Position numbers and translations under genes: made by a program. Shown here one piece after another: positions 41,651 to 50,262 of a DNA stretch of 50,785 nt (positions are counted from its first letter, which is position 1; each line of letters begins with the position of its first letter). Below the pieces are notes generated by a model, which saw only the letters and a program-made list of their open reading frames with translations, was not told the origin of the DNA and made no database searches. The stretch is from Enterobacteriaceae bacterium UBA5654 (GTDB taxonomy: Bacteria > Pseudomonadota > Gammaproteobacteria > Enterobacterales > Enterobacteriaceae): assembly GCA_002421005.1 (NCBI GenBank), contig DIJC01000011.1, forward strand, positions 1 to 50,785, read 5' to 3'.

Positions 41651-42471
41651 AAGTGAATAAATCCGTCGTAGACGTGTGTTGCCGGGCCGGTCATAAATAG
41701 CGGATGGCCCGAACCTTTCCAGGCGATATCAAGACGTCCGCCGGGTAATTCCACGCGGACCTCTTCTGCCAGTAACCCCTGTTGAATGCCCACCGCAACC
41801 GCGCCACAGGCACCGCTGCCGCAGGCCTGCGTTTCGCCCGCACCGCGCTCATAGACGCGCAGGCGGATGTGTTCACGACTCACGACCTGCATAAAGCCAA
41901 TATTGGCGCGTTCCGGGAAGCGCTCGTGGCTTTCCATAATGGGACCCAGGGTTTCCACAGCGGCGACGGTGACATCATCAACCTGAATCACACAGTGTGG
42001 ATTACCCATCGAAACCACGCCGCAGAGTATGGTTTGCTCTGCCGCCCGCATAATATAGGTTTTTTCCGCTTTGTTAGCGCGAAACGGCACCTGCGACGGT
42101 TCAAAATTTGGCTCGCCCATATTGACCCGCACCAGTTCGTCTTCTGTCACGCTGAGCACCATCCGCCCTTTCGCGGTGCTGACGCGGATATCGCGTTTAT
42201 TGGTCAGCCCTTTCAGGCGCACAAAGCGAGCGAAGCAGCGCGCGCCGTTGCCGCACTGCGCCACTTCACTGCCATCGGCATTAAAGATGCGGTAGTGAAA
42301 ATCGAGATCGGGATCGTAAGGCGGCTCGACCACTAACAGCTGATCGAAACCCACCCCCAGATGCCTGTCCGCCAGACGGCGGATCAGTTCTGGTGAAAAA
42401 AAGAGATTCTGCGTTACCGCGTCGACGACCATAAAATCATTGCCGAGGCCATGCATTTTTGAGAACTGCAT
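41647..42471 (-). CDS. dapF: Diaminopimelate epimerase DapF
   Basis: DapF interconverts LL- and meso-diaminopimelate for peptidoglycan and lysine synthesis. The ATG at 42471, after GGAGCAGATA, gives 274 residues as in E. coli. The two catalytic cysteines are in QCGNGARC (near 73) and ETQACGSGACG (near 217), in the duplicated epimerase fold. It lies 36 bases after lptM and heads the dapF-yigA-xerC-yigB chain with four-base overlaps. Confidence 0.98.
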   Translation of the reverse strand: MQFSKMHGLGNDFMVVDAVTQNLFFSPELIRRLADRHLGVGFDQLLVVEPPYDPDLDFHYRIFNADGSEVAQCGNGARCFARFVRLKGLTNKRDIRVSTAKGRMVLSVTEDELVRVNMGEPNFEPSQVPFRANKAEKTYIMRAAEQTILCGVVSMGNPHCVIQVDDVTVAAVETLGPIMESHERFPERANIGFMQVVSREHIRLRVYERGAGETQACGSGACGAVAVGIQQGLLAEEVRVELPGGRLDIAWKGSGHPLFMTGPATHVYDGFIHL

Positions 42472-42507
42472 TATCTGCTCCATGTGCGCGGGGACAGAAC
42501 AAAACGA

Positions 42508-42711
42508 TCAGTAGTCAACCTGTGAAGGACCGTCACCCGTTGCGCGATCGTTACGATCTGGCGTGGAGCTTTGCGTTTGCGGCTCAACCTTCTTCGTCGG
42601 CGGTGGCGCTTTTTCATCAGCCGGTGGGAAATAGAGCGGCCCTTTCAGACCACAGCCCGTCAGACTGAAGAGCGTGATAAGAACGGCCAGCGAACGGTAA
42701 ACGTTTTTCAT
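42508..42711 (-). CDS. lptM: LPS translocon maturation chaperone LptM
   Basis: LptM (YifL) is a small outer-membrane lipoprotein that, in E. coli, helps LptD acquire its correct disulfide bonds during assembly of the lipopolysaccharide translocon. The 67-residue precursor has the signal peptide MKNVYRSLAVLITLFSL and lipobox LTGC with the lipidated cysteine at residue 20. The mature start CGLKGPLYFPPADEKAPPP is the conserved LPLXY-type segment; the remaining polar tail is variable. It is the first gene before dapF on this strand. Confidence 0.93.
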   Translation of the reverse strand: MKNVYRSLAVLITLFSLTGCGLKGPLYFPPADEKAPPPTKKVEPQTQSSTPDRNDRATGDGPSQVDY

Positions 42712-42919
42712 TAAGAGTTGCCTGTAAGTTCATGCTTTCTGCTGTCTATCATCGCAGGAGAAGAGGTAAAAGCAAGCGTTTAGCGGGGATCTTTATAAAA
42801 TCTGAAATGCGACTCTGTTCTGCTGCAAAGGCAAGATTACGTAGGTGGATGCGTTGTACTGAGCGTTTTGCGATGTCAGGCCGACGTTAACCGGAGTTTC
42901 AGAGACTGGCGGTTGCCTT

Positions 42920-42925
42920 TATACT
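42920..42925 (+). promoter_or_regulatory. Putative cyaY -10 element
   Basis: TATACT lies about 30 bases before the cyaY start; TTTCAG 17 bases upstream is a weak -35. The rest of the 244-base lptM-cyaY gap shows nothing else I can name. Confidence 0.5.
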
Positions 42926-42955
42926 GTCAGCCTCACTTGCAAGCGGAAAACTCTA

Positions 42956-43276
42956 ATGAACGACAGTGAATTTCATCGCCTCGCCGACCAGTTATGGATG
43001 ATCATCGAAGAACGCCTGGACGACTGGGATGGCGACAGCGATATCGACTGTGAAATCAACGGCGGCGTGCTGACCATTACCTTTGAAAACGGCAGCAAAA
43101 TCATTATTAACCGTCAGGAGCCGCTGCATCAGGTATGGCTGGCGACCAAACAGGGCGGCTACCATTTTGACCTGAAAGGCGACGAGTGGGTATGCGACCG
43201 CAGCGGGGAAACCTTCTGGGATCTGCTGGAACAGGCGGCGACCCAGCAGGCAGGGGAAGCGGTAAGCTTTCGTTAA
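42956..43276 (+). CDS. cyaY: Frataxin-like iron-sulfur assembly protein CyaY
   Basis: CyaY binds iron and the cysteine desulfurase IscS and tunes iron-sulfur cluster assembly. The 106-residue length is the E. coli length. The acidic first helix (SEFHRLADQLWMIIEERLDDWDGDSDIDCE) carries the iron-binding surface. The beta sheet then shows GGVLTITFENGSKIIINRQEPLHQVWLATKQGGYHF, the frataxin signature. It converges on cyaA, with a REP-like hairpin between. Confidence 0.97.
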   Translation: MNDSEFHRLADQLWMIIEERLDDWDGDSDIDCEINGGVLTITFENGSKIIINRQEPLHQVWLATKQGGYHFDLKGDEWVCDRSGETFWDLLEQAATQQAGEAVSFR

Positions 43277-43284
43277 TATTTTTT

Positions 43285-43315
43285 GCCGGATGGAGGGGTA
43301 ACTATCTCATCCGGC
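43285..43315. repeat. REP-like palindrome between cyaY and cyaA
   Basis: GCCGGATG (43285-43292) and CATCCGGC (43308-43315) form a perfect 8-bp stem. The GCCGGATG core resembles the repetitive extragenic palindromes of enteric bacteria, which usually sit between convergent genes. It is a single copy and lacks a T-run for either gene. Confidence 0.65.
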
Positions 43316-43322
43316 GCGTCCA

Positions 43323-45866
43323 TCAGGAGAAATACTGCTGCAACAGCGGCGTGCCGTTATCCTGGTTTGCCGGAGGAATGGTCAGCGGCTGGTTGCGGAA
43401 CGGGATCACCTGCGCGCGCCCGTCAACTTTTACGATCTGGTAGAACTGCGGCAGGTTGAAGTTGATAAAGCTGGAGCCGTAGGTAAAGCGGTCGTGCGAA
43501 GAGGAGTAGAAACGGCTGACGTCACGCACCAGCTCCTCTTTACTGCCTTCACAGTGGTGATAGACCTCGGCGCGGTTGCTCTCGTCGAGGATGTAAATAT
43601 TGAAGCCGTTGTCGTCACTGGTGCCCTCAAAGAAGAACTGGATGATCCCTTCGCTGGCAAAACCATCGACCACCGCAGGCAGTTCAACCTGATTGGTTTC
43701 AACCTGGACCGACAGGCCGTGCAGCTTGTTATGCGAGATCGCGCCGTAAAATTCGATGGCGTTTTCCAGCTTCTGCACAGAAACGTTCAGGCGTTCAAAG
43801 AACAATCCCCAGGTCTGACCCGCAACGCGCAGCGCTTTGAAACGCCCGGTTTCCTGACGGGTGCTGGAAAGGCGGAGTTCGACGCATTCGGAAACCAGTT
43901 GCTGTACGCGGGTACGGATTAATCCACGCAGATGCTGGCTGTAGCAGAAGACATCAACGCTGTCCGGCGGTGCAGCGTCCTGGTGCATTTTGCCGAGAAT
44001 CGTTTTTAACGCTTCGATCATCGCTTGCTCACCGTTAAAGTGCAGGGTACGCACTTCATTCCATGAGTTGCGATACAGCAGATCGACGCTGCCCACCAGG
44101 CAATTTTGCTGTTCGCCGAAGCTGAACACGTCCAGCTTGCGGAAGTCAAAATGCACGACCTGATTGCGGAACGCCGCCGTCGGATCGTATTCAAGGTTGA
44201 CGATAATCGCCAGATGGCGGATTTCACATGGGCTGTAGAGCGCTTTCGGCGTCGGCGCAGGCAGGCGCAGCGGGAAATGGTGCGAAACGTCGGCGACCAT
44301 TTCCTGAAGTTTTGCCAGATCGACCGCATCGTTCCCTTTCACGAATAGCCGGGTGCGCGAGGTCAGCAGGCCGTTAAACCATGCCCAGGCGATCAGCTTA
44401 TTCAGATAGCGGTTATATTCCAGCGGCTGATGGCTGACGATCGATTCCATATTTGGCGCGCGATTATACAGATACCAGCCGGTACGGTTGGCGCGGCCTG
44501 GCGGCACATGGATGAACGTCAGGTTCGGCTCAGAGAGATCCGGGGAAATCTGCGGGTTCACCAGAGTGACTTTACCCGGCAGCGCTTCAAAAGCGGCGTA
44601 CAGTTTACGCGTCAGCACACCGATATCCTGCGGGCTGGCGGAAACACTAAGGTTATTGCGGCGGGCGAAACGGATAAGATTACGGTAGCTTTGCATCATG
44701 GCATCGAGCAGTTCGTTATGCGCTTCGCGCACCTGATCGATTTTCCAGTTTGCCCGGTTATCGAGCATGGCGAGACGCGCTTCGTCCCATCCCCACTCGT
44801 TGACTAAATGACTGATCACTTCACGACGCCAGCCGACGCACGCCCGTTCGCGGCTGAGTTTTTCACAGACTTTTAAGTAGAAACATCGACGGACCAGATC
44901 AAGGCGCGTGGTGTCTTCAATGGCCGTGAGATAGTGCGTCACGCGCTCCAGCATCATGCAGTAAGGATCGAGGCCGAAAGAGACGATTTCGCCATCGTGC
45001 AGGCGCTGTTTGATATCTTTTGCCAGCAGGCGCGTACTGGGATACTCCCACGAATACGCCTCCAGCAGCAGGGTTTTCAACACTGCTTTATACGGGGAGT
45101 CGATGCTCTTATAGAGCTGCCACAGACTGGCGCCGAAATACTCTTCGGCAGAAAGCGAGCTGAGGCCGCCGAGATCGAGCCATTCGTTCGGCGTTAATAC
45201 GCCCTGCGCGTAGAGCGTCATCACGTAGTCGTCGTAATGCTCTTCTTCATCGCCCGGCACCATATTCCACAGAATACGCTTGCCCGCGAGGCGCACGGCG
45301 GTGCGGTAAAATTCATCAAGCAGCAGTATATGCTGGGTAGAGCCGCAGTCTTCGCCGCCGAGACTGCCGCTTTCATTGTGGCGGAAGCGGTTTTCGTCGA
45401 TCAGGAAGAAGCTGACTTCTACGCCCAGCGATGCGGCCCAGCTTTCAAGCAGGCTGCATTTGCGTTGCAGAAGCTGACGCTCTTCGTTATCAAGCCAGGC
45501 CTGATGGCAGACCCAGATGTCGAGATCGGAGGAACAGCTCTGCCCTACCGACGAAGTGCTGCCCATGGAGTAAATACCGGTAATCGGCAGTTCACCTTTC
45601 GGCGACTCCTGTGGCGGCATTCCACGGTGCAGTTCGAGTTCATCAAGGTAGTGGCGTTGAGTTTCATCAGGCGTGTAAAAGCAGATGCCCTGGGGAACGT
45701 TACCGTCGAGGTAACCCGGCATCAGCGGGTGGTGATAATGCAACAATGTCGGCAGTAGACTGTAAACCTGCTGGAAAGCGGGCCCCATAGCAGCCAGCGC
45801 GCGATCGACACGCAGTTGGTTTATGGCATCCAGTCTCTGTTTCAAAGTCTCAATATAGAGGTACAA
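43323..45866 (-). CDS. cyaA: Class I adenylate cyclase CyaA
   Basis: CyaA makes cAMP, the ligand of CRP, under control of the glucose phosphotransferase system. The 847-residue product is one residue from the E. coli length. It starts with TTG, MYLYIETLKQRLDAINQLR, as known for E. coli, which keeps translation low. The N-terminal half is catalytic, with the conserved TGIYSMGSTSSVGQSCSSDLDIWVCHQ, a nucleotidyltransferase-type GS..DxD motif at about 107-122. The C-terminal half is regulatory. A CRP site overlaps the putative promoter, giving negative feedback. hemC diverges. Confidence 0.98.
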   Translation of the reverse strand: MYLYIETLKQRLDAINQLRVDRALAAMGPAFQQVYSLLPTLLHYHHPLMPGYLDGNVPQGICFYTPDETQRHYLDELELHRGMPPQESPKGELPITGIYSMGSTSSVGQSCSSDLDIWVCHQAWLDNEERQLLQRKCSLLESWAASLGVEVSFFLIDENRFRHNESGSLGGEDCGSTQHILLLDEFYRTAVRLAGKRILWNMVPGDEEEHYDDYVMTLYAQGVLTPNEWLDLGGLSSLSAEEYFGASLWQLYKSIDSPYKAVLKTLLLEAYSWEYPSTRLLAKDIKQRLHDGEIVSFGLDPYCMMLERVTHYLTAIEDTTRLDLVRRCFYLKVCEKLSRERACVGWRREVISHLVNEWGWDEARLAMLDNRANWKIDQVREAHNELLDAMMQSYRNLIRFARRNNLSVSASPQDIGVLTRKLYAAFEALPGKVTLVNPQISPDLSEPNLTFIHVPPGRANRTGWYLYNRAPNMESIVSHQPLEYNRYLNKLIAWAWFNGLLTSRTRLFVKGNDAVDLAKLQEMVADVSHHFPLRLPAPTPKALYSPCEIRHLAIIVNLEYDPTAAFRNQVVHFDFRKLDVFSFGEQQNCLVGSVDLLYRNSWNEVRTLHFNGEQAMIEALKTILGKMHQDAAPPDSVDVFCYSQHLRGLIRTRVQQLVSECVELRLSSTRQETGRFKALRVAGQTWGLFFERLNVSVQKLENAIEFYGAISHNKLHGLSVQVETNQVELPAVVDGFASEGIIQFFFEGTSDDNGFNIYILDESNRAEVYHHCEGSKEELVRDVSRFYSSSHDRFTYGSSFINFNLPQFYQIVKVDGRAQVIPFRNQPLTIPPANQDNGTPLLQQYFS

Positions 45867-45884
45867 GACATATCGCCTGATGTT

Positions 45885-45921
45885 TGAAATCTGCTGTCAG
45901 AAACGTCAACAGGAGATTTCA
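45885..45921 (-). promoter_or_regulatory. Hairpin just upstream of the cyaA TTG start
   Basis: TGAAATCTgCTGT and ACAGgAGATTTCA form a 12-bp stem with one internal G-G mismatch around an 11-base loop. It ends about 20 bases before the start codon, close to the ribosome-binding site, and could influence translation or mRNA stability. Confidence 0.6.
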
Positions 45922-45935
45922 GAAATTCCAGTAAA

Positions 45936-45975
45936 CGTCCAGCTTGTCGTCCTTCTTTAATGTAGAAGCTGGACG
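45936..45975 (-). repeat. 10-bp inverted repeat in the cyaA leader
   Basis: CGTCCAGCTT (45936-45945) and AAGCTGGACG (45966-45975) are perfect inverted repeats with a 20-base spacer. Transcribed from the cyaA promoter they would form a second leader stem upstream of the one next to the start codon. No T-run follows. Confidence 0.65.
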
Positions 45976-45991
45976 AACAAATGGCTTAAAA

Positions 45992-46007
45992 CGTGATCAA
46001 TCTAACA
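45992..46007 (-). promoter_or_regulatory. CRP site at the cyaA promoter
   Basis: On the minus strand TGTTA-N6-TCACG matches the CRP consensus TGTGA-N6-TCACA at eight of ten positions and corresponds to the known repressing CRP site of E. coli cyaA. It overlaps the putative -10 element at 46000-46005. Confidence 0.82.
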
Positions 46008-46027
46008 CCTTGCGCATTGACCGTAAA
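46000..46027 (-). promoter_or_regulatory. Putative main cyaA promoter
   Basis: TTTACG (46022-46027) and TTAGAT (46000-46005) on the minus strand are separated by 16 bases. The -10 element lies inside the CRP site, which explains repression by cAMP-CRP. The leader to the TTG would be about 130 bases. Confidence 0.6.
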
Positions 46028-46118
46028 GAAAGATGCACTACATACAAAGTGTAGCACCGTTTAACGGCAATAAACGCAGCTCTGCGCGCTACCTTTACCG
46101 TCGGCCAGACCGCGAAAA

Positions 46119-46148
46119 CTGACATCCCGAAGACAACAGTGTTAGGAT
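46119..46148 (+). promoter_or_regulatory. Putative hemC promoter
   Basis: CTGACA (46119-46124) and TAGGAT (46143-46148) are 18 bases apart, about 30 bases before the hemC start. Confidence 0.6.
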
Positions 46149-46178
46149 GGTTAGCAGATGATAATGACGGTAACAAGC

Positions 46179-47120
46179 ATGTTAGACAATGTTATAAGAA
46201 TTGCCACGCGCCAAAGCCCGCTGGCGCTATGGCAGGCACATTATGTCAAAGATCGCCTGATGGCCTGCCATCCAGGGCTGACGGTTGAGCTGGTGCCGAT
46301 GGTCACTAAAGGCGACGTAATCCTTGATACGCCGCTGGCTAAAGTCGGCGGTAAAGGGCTGTTCGTTAAAGAACTTGAGCAGGCACTGCTGGATAACCGC
46401 GCCGATATCGCCGTTCACTCAATGAAAGACGTTCCCGTTGAATTCCCGCTGGGGCTGGGGCTGGTGACGATTTGCGAGCGCGAAGATCCGCGCGATGCCT
46501 TCGTCTCTAACCGTTACGAGTCTGTAGATGCCCTGCCGGTCGGCAGCGTGGTAGGCACCTCAAGTTTACGTCGCCAGTGCCAGCTTGCCGCACAGCGCCC
46601 GGATCTGGTGATTCGCTCCCTGCGCGGTAATGTGGGTACGCGCCTGAGTAAGCTCGACAACGGCGAGTATGACGCCATTATTCTGGCCGTCGCGGGTCTG
46701 AAGCGGCTGGGGCTGGCGTCGCGCGTGCGGGTGGCGCTGCCGCCTGAACTTTCTCTGCCCGCAGTTGGTCAGGGCGCGGTAGGCATTGAATGCCGGATGG
46801 ATGACGATCGCACGCGGGAACTGCTCGCGCCGCTGAATCACGTCGAAACCGCGATCCGGGTGAAAGCAGAACGCGCGATGAATACCCGTCTTGAAGGCGG
46901 CTGTCAGGTGCCAATTGGTAGCTATGCTGAAATCGTCGAAGGTGAAATCTGGCTGCGCGGGCTGGTAGGCTCGCCGGACGGTTCGCAGGTGGTGCGCGGC
47001 GAACGCCGTGGCAAGCCGGAAGAAGCGGAACAGATGGGCGTTTCGCTGGCAGATGAACTACTCGATAACGGCGCGCGTGACATTCTGCGCGCGGTCTATC
47101 AGGGAGAATCACCTGCATGA
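46179..47120 (+). CDS. hemC: Hydroxymethylbilane synthase HemC (porphobilinogen deaminase)
   Basis: HemC joins four porphobilinogen units to hydroxymethylbilane. The ATG at 46179 gives 313 residues from MLDNVIRIATRQSPLALW, the E. coli length and start; an in-frame start 7 codons upstream is possible. The cofactor-attachment cysteine is in LEGGCQVPIGSYAE near residue 242. Substrate-binding segments are TPLAKVGGKGLFVKELE, AVHSMKDVP and VGTSSLRRQCQL. Its stop overlaps the hemD start (ATGA), so the two are coupled at the head of hemCDXY. Confidence 0.98.
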   Translation: MLDNVIRIATRQSPLALWQAHYVKDRLMACHPGLTVELVPMVTKGDVILDTPLAKVGGKGLFVKELEQALLDNRADIAVHSMKDVPVEFPLGLGLVTICEREDPRDAFVSNRYESVDALPVGSVVGTSSLRRQCQLAAQRPDLVIRSLRGNVGTRLSKLDNGEYDAIILAVAGLKRLGLASRVRVALPPELSLPAVGQGAVGIECRMDDDRTRELLAPLNHVETAIRVKAERAMNTRLEGGCQVPIGSYAEIVEGEIWLRGLVGSPDGSQVVRGERRGKPEEAEQMGVSLADELLDNGARDILRAVYQGESPA

Positions 47121-47857
47121 GCATCCTGGTCACCCGCCCCACGCCGCAAGGCGAAGAGTTAGTGAGCCGACTGTGCGCGCTCGGGCAGGTGGCGTGGAGT
47201 TTTCCGCTGATTGAATTTACGCCAGGCCGTGAGCTGGCGCAGTTGCATTCCCGGCTGGCGGCGCTCGGTGCGGGCGATTTGCTTTTTGTCCTCTCCCGGC
47301 ACGCGGTGGAATTTGCTCATGCGCAGCTTCAGCGGGAAGGCGCTGGCTGGCCTTCGTTACCGGACTATTTTGCTATTGGTCGCACCACCGCGCTGGCGCT
47401 GCATACGGTGAACGGATTTGATATTCATTATCCGCAGGATCGGGAAATCAGCGAAGTGTTGCTACAATTACCTGAATTACAGAAAGTTGCAGGTAAGCGG
47501 GCGCTGATCCTGCGCGGCAACGGCGGGCGCGAACTGTTAGGGGAAACTCTGACCGCACGCGGCGTTGATGTCGAGTTTTGTGAATGCTATCAACGTAGTG
47601 CAAAACATTACGATGGTGCGGAAGAAGCGATGCGCTGGCAGACGCGCGGAGTGACGACGCTGGTCGTCACCAGCGGCGAAATGCTGCAACAGCTTTGGTC
47701 GCTCATTCCGCCATGGTATCGCGAGCACTGGTTACTCCGCTGTCGGCTGATAGTCGTCAGCGAGCGTCTGGCGCACCTCGCCCGGGAGCTGGGCTGGCAA
47801 CATATTCAGGTCGCTGATAACGCTGACAACGATGCGCTGCTACGCGCATTACAATAA
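47117..47857 (+). CDS. hemD: Uroporphyrinogen-III synthase HemD
   Basis: HemD closes hydroxymethylbilane into uroporphyrinogen III with inversion of ring D. The 246-residue protein has the E. coli length. The family diverges strongly, but the two-domain pattern is seen: SILVTRPTPQGEELV at the N-terminus, the GRTTALALHTVNGF linker region, ALILRGNGGRELLGETLTARG in the second domain and LIVVSERLAHLARELGW near the end. It overlaps hemC by four bases. Confidence 0.96.
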   Translation: MSILVTRPTPQGEELVSRLCALGQVAWSFPLIEFTPGRELAQLHSRLAALGAGDLLFVLSRHAVEFAHAQLQREGAGWPSLPDYFAIGRTTALALHTVNGFDIHYPQDREISEVLLQLPELQKVAGKRALILRGNGGRELLGETLTARGVDVEFCECYQRSAKHYDGAEEAMRWQTRGVTTLVVTSGEMLQQLWSLIPPWYREHWLLRCRLIVVSERLAHLARELGWQHIQVADNADNDALLRALQ

Positions 47858-47878
47858 ATCTCATAATGGGAAGCCATA

Positions 47879-49030
47879 ATGACGGAACAACAGAACTCCT
47901 CTGCCGTGGTTGATGAAACCAGGGAGGCCGTGGAAATCACGCCACAGCCAGAAAAAGCTGAGAAGAAAGGCAAAAACAATACGCCGCTGGTGCTGAGCGT
48001 CGTGGCGATTGCCATTGCGCTGGCTTCCGGTGTGGGCCTGTATAGCTGGGGAAAACAGCAGGCGTCCAGGCAAAATGCAAGCAACGATGCGCTGGTCAGC
48101 CAGTTAACCGCGCTGCAAAAAGCCCAGGAGTCGCAGAAAACCGAGCTGGAAGGCATCATCAAACAGCAGGCGTCCCAGCTTGATGAATCGAAGCGTCAGC
48201 AGGATGCGCTCACGAAAGAACTTGATGAAGTTCAGCAGAAAGTGGCGACCATCTCCGGTAGCGATGCCAAAACCTGGCTGCTGGCGCAGTCGGATTTCCT
48301 GGTCAAGCTCGCCGGACGTAAGCTGTGGAGCGATCAGGACGTCACTACGGCGGCTGCACTGCTGAAAAGCGCTGACGCCAGCCTGGCGGACATGAACGAT
48401 CCGAGTCTGATTACCGCCCGCCGGGCCATCACCGATGATGTCGCCAGCCTGTCCGCCGTTTCACAGGTGGATTATGACGGCATCATTCTCAAGCTGAATC
48501 AGCTCTCCAACCAAATTGATAATCTGAGCCTGGCAGACAACAACGACGATGATTCGCCGATGGACTCTGACAGCGATGAGCTTTCCAGCTCCCTGAGCGA
48601 ATGGCGCGTTAACCTGAAGAAAAGCTGGCAGAACTTTATGGACAACTTCATCACCGTGCGCCGCCGTGATGAAACCGCCGTGCCGCTGTTGGCACCGAAT
48701 CAGGATATTTACCTGCGCGAAAACATTCGCTCCCGTCTGCTGGTTGCCGCTCAGGCGGTGCCGCGTCATCAGGATGAAACCTACAAGCAGGCGCTGGATA
48801 ACGTCTCTACCTGGGTGCGCGCCTACTTTGATACTAATGATGCCACCACCAAAGGTTTTCTTGATGAACTGGAGGCGCTGAGCCAGCAAAGCATCACGAT
48901 GGACGTGCCGGAAACGCTGCAAAGCCAGCCGATTCTGGAAAAGCTCATGCAGACACGCGTGCGTAATCTGTTGGCCCAGCCTGCGGCCAATGCTGAACCC
49001 GCGCCTGCCGCTGCGCCACAAGGAGAGTAA
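47879..49030 (+). CDS. hemX: HemX, inner-membrane protein of the hem operon
   Basis: HemX is long annotated as a uroporphyrinogen-III C-methyltransferase, but the protein lacks SAM-binding motifs and its function is unclear. The 383-residue protein has an N-terminal charged segment, one membrane helix (about residues 38-58, LVLSVVAIAIALASGVGLYSW), a coiled coil to about residue 125 and a conserved periplasmic domain. The tail is alanine- and proline-rich. It is about ten residues shorter than in E. coli, in the variable regions. hemY starts two bases after it. Confidence 0.94.
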   Translation: MTEQQNSSAVVDETREAVEITPQPEKAEKKGKNNTPLVLSVVAIAIALASGVGLYSWGKQQASRQNASNDALVSQLTALQKAQESQKTELEGIIKQQASQLDESKRQQDALTKELDEVQQKVATISGSDAKTWLLAQSDFLVKLAGRKLWSDQDVTTAAALLKSADASLADMNDPSLITARRAITDDVASLSAVSQVDYDGIILKLNQLSNQIDNLSLADNNDDDSPMDSDSDELSSSLSEWRVNLKKSWQNFMDNFITVRRRDETAVPLLAPNQDIYLRENIRSRLLVAAQAVPRHQDETYKQALDNVSTWVRAYFDTNDATTKGFLDELEALSQQSITMDVPETLQSQPILEKLMQTRVRNLLAQPAANAEPAPAAAPQGE

Positions 49031-49032
49031 TC

Positions 49033-50229
49033 ATGTTAAAAGTATTGTTGCTCTTCGCATTGCTGCTGGCGGGCATCGTGCTTGGCCCGATGGTGGCCGG
49101 GCATCAGGGTTACGTGCTGATCCAGACCGATAACTACAATATTGAAACCAGCGTCACCGGCCTGGCGATTATCCTCGTCGTCGCGATGGTGGTGCTGTTT
49201 GCCGTGGAATGGCTGCTGCGCCGCATTATGCGCACCGGGGCGCATACCCGTGGCTGGTTTACCGGACGCAAACGTCGTCGCGCCCGTAAGCAGACCGAAC
49301 AGGCGTTGCTGAAACTGGCGGAAGGCGATTATCAGCAGGTTGAGAAACTGATGTCGAAAAACGCCGATCACGCCGAGCAGCCGGTGGTGAACTATTTGCT
49401 GGCAGCGGAAGCGGCGCAACAGCGCGGCGATGAAGCTCGGGCCAATCAGCATCTGGCGCGGGCGGAAGAACTGGCAGGCAACGATGTGATCCCGGTAGAT
49501 ATCACCCGTACCCGTCTGCATCTGGCGCGAAATGAGGATCACGCGGCACGCCGCGACGTTGACCGTTTACTGGAGGTCGCGCCGCGCCACCCGGAAGTGC
49601 TGCGCCTGGCTGAACAGGCGTATATCCGTACCGGCGCCTGGAGCTCGCTGCTGGAGATTATCCCGTCGATGGCGAAAGCCGACGTGGGTGATGAAGAGCA
49701 TCGCGCCGCGCTGGAAGAGCAGGCGTGGATTGGCCTGATGGATCAGGCGCGCGCCGATCAGGGCAGCGACGGACTGAAAGCCTGGTGGAAAAATCAGAGC
49801 CGTAAGACGCGCCGTCAGATCCCATTACAGGTGGCGATGGCGGATCACCTGATTGAGTGCAACGATCATGACACCGCCCAGCAGATCGTCATCGACGGCC
49901 TGAAACGTCAGTACGACGATCGCCTGACGCTACTCATCCCGCGTCTGAAAACGAACAATCCTGAGCAACTGGAAAAAATCCTCCGTCAGCAGATCAAAAC
50001 GGCGGGCGACCGTCCGCTGCTGTGGAGTACGCTCGGCCAGTCGCTGATGAAGCACGGTGAGTGGCAGGAAGCGAGTATCGCTTTCCGCGCCGCGTTAAAA
50101 CAGCGACCGGATGCGTTTGATTACGCCTGGCTTGCTGATTCCCTCGATCGCCAGCACAAACCGGAAGAAGCGGCCGCCATGCGTCGCGACGGTCTGCTGC
50201 TGACCCTGCAAAATAATCCCCAGCCATAA
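49033..50229 (+). CDS. hemY: HemY, TPR-containing inner-membrane protein
   Basis: HemY in enteric bacteria is a membrane-anchored tetratricopeptide protein linked to haem synthesis; it is unrelated to the Bacillus protoporphyrinogen oxidase of the same name. The 398-residue length equals E. coli. Two membrane helices lie at about 3-20 and 42-62, then a basic stretch GRKRRRARKQ, and TPR-like helical pairs to the end, including LGQSLMKHGEWQEASIAFRAALKQRPDAFDYAWLAD. It is the last gene of hemCDXY; the hairpin right after it has its T-run in the opposite direction. Confidence 0.95.
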   Translation: MLKVLLLFALLLAGIVLGPMVAGHQGYVLIQTDNYNIETSVTGLAIILVVAMVVLFAVEWLLRRIMRTGAHTRGWFTGRKRRRARKQTEQALLKLAEGDYQQVEKLMSKNADHAEQPVVNYLLAAEAAQQRGDEARANQHLARAEELAGNDVIPVDITRTRLHLARNEDHAARRDVDRLLEVAPRHPEVLRLAEQAYIRTGAWSSLLEIIPSMAKADVGDEEHRAALEEQAWIGLMDQARADQGSDGLKAWWKNQSRKTRRQIPLQVAMADHLIECNDHDTAQQIVIDGLKRQYDDRLTLLIPRLKTNNPEQLEKILRQQIKTAGDRPLLWSTLGQSLMKHGEWQEASIAFRAALKQRPDAFDYAWLADSLDRQHKPEEAAAMRRDGLLLTLQNNPQP

Positions 50230-50262
50230 AAAAACGCCTGCTCTGAAACCAGAGCAGGCGTT
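50226..50262 (-). terminator. Strong terminator hairpin beyond hemY
   Basis: A perfect 13-bp stem AACGCCTGCTCTG (50233-50245) / CAGAGCAGGCGTT (50250-50262) with loop AAAC begins right after the hemY stop. On the minus strand it is followed by a run of T, while rightward only two T follow. It is thus a strong leftward terminator and a possible weak one for hemY. Confidence 0.85.
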
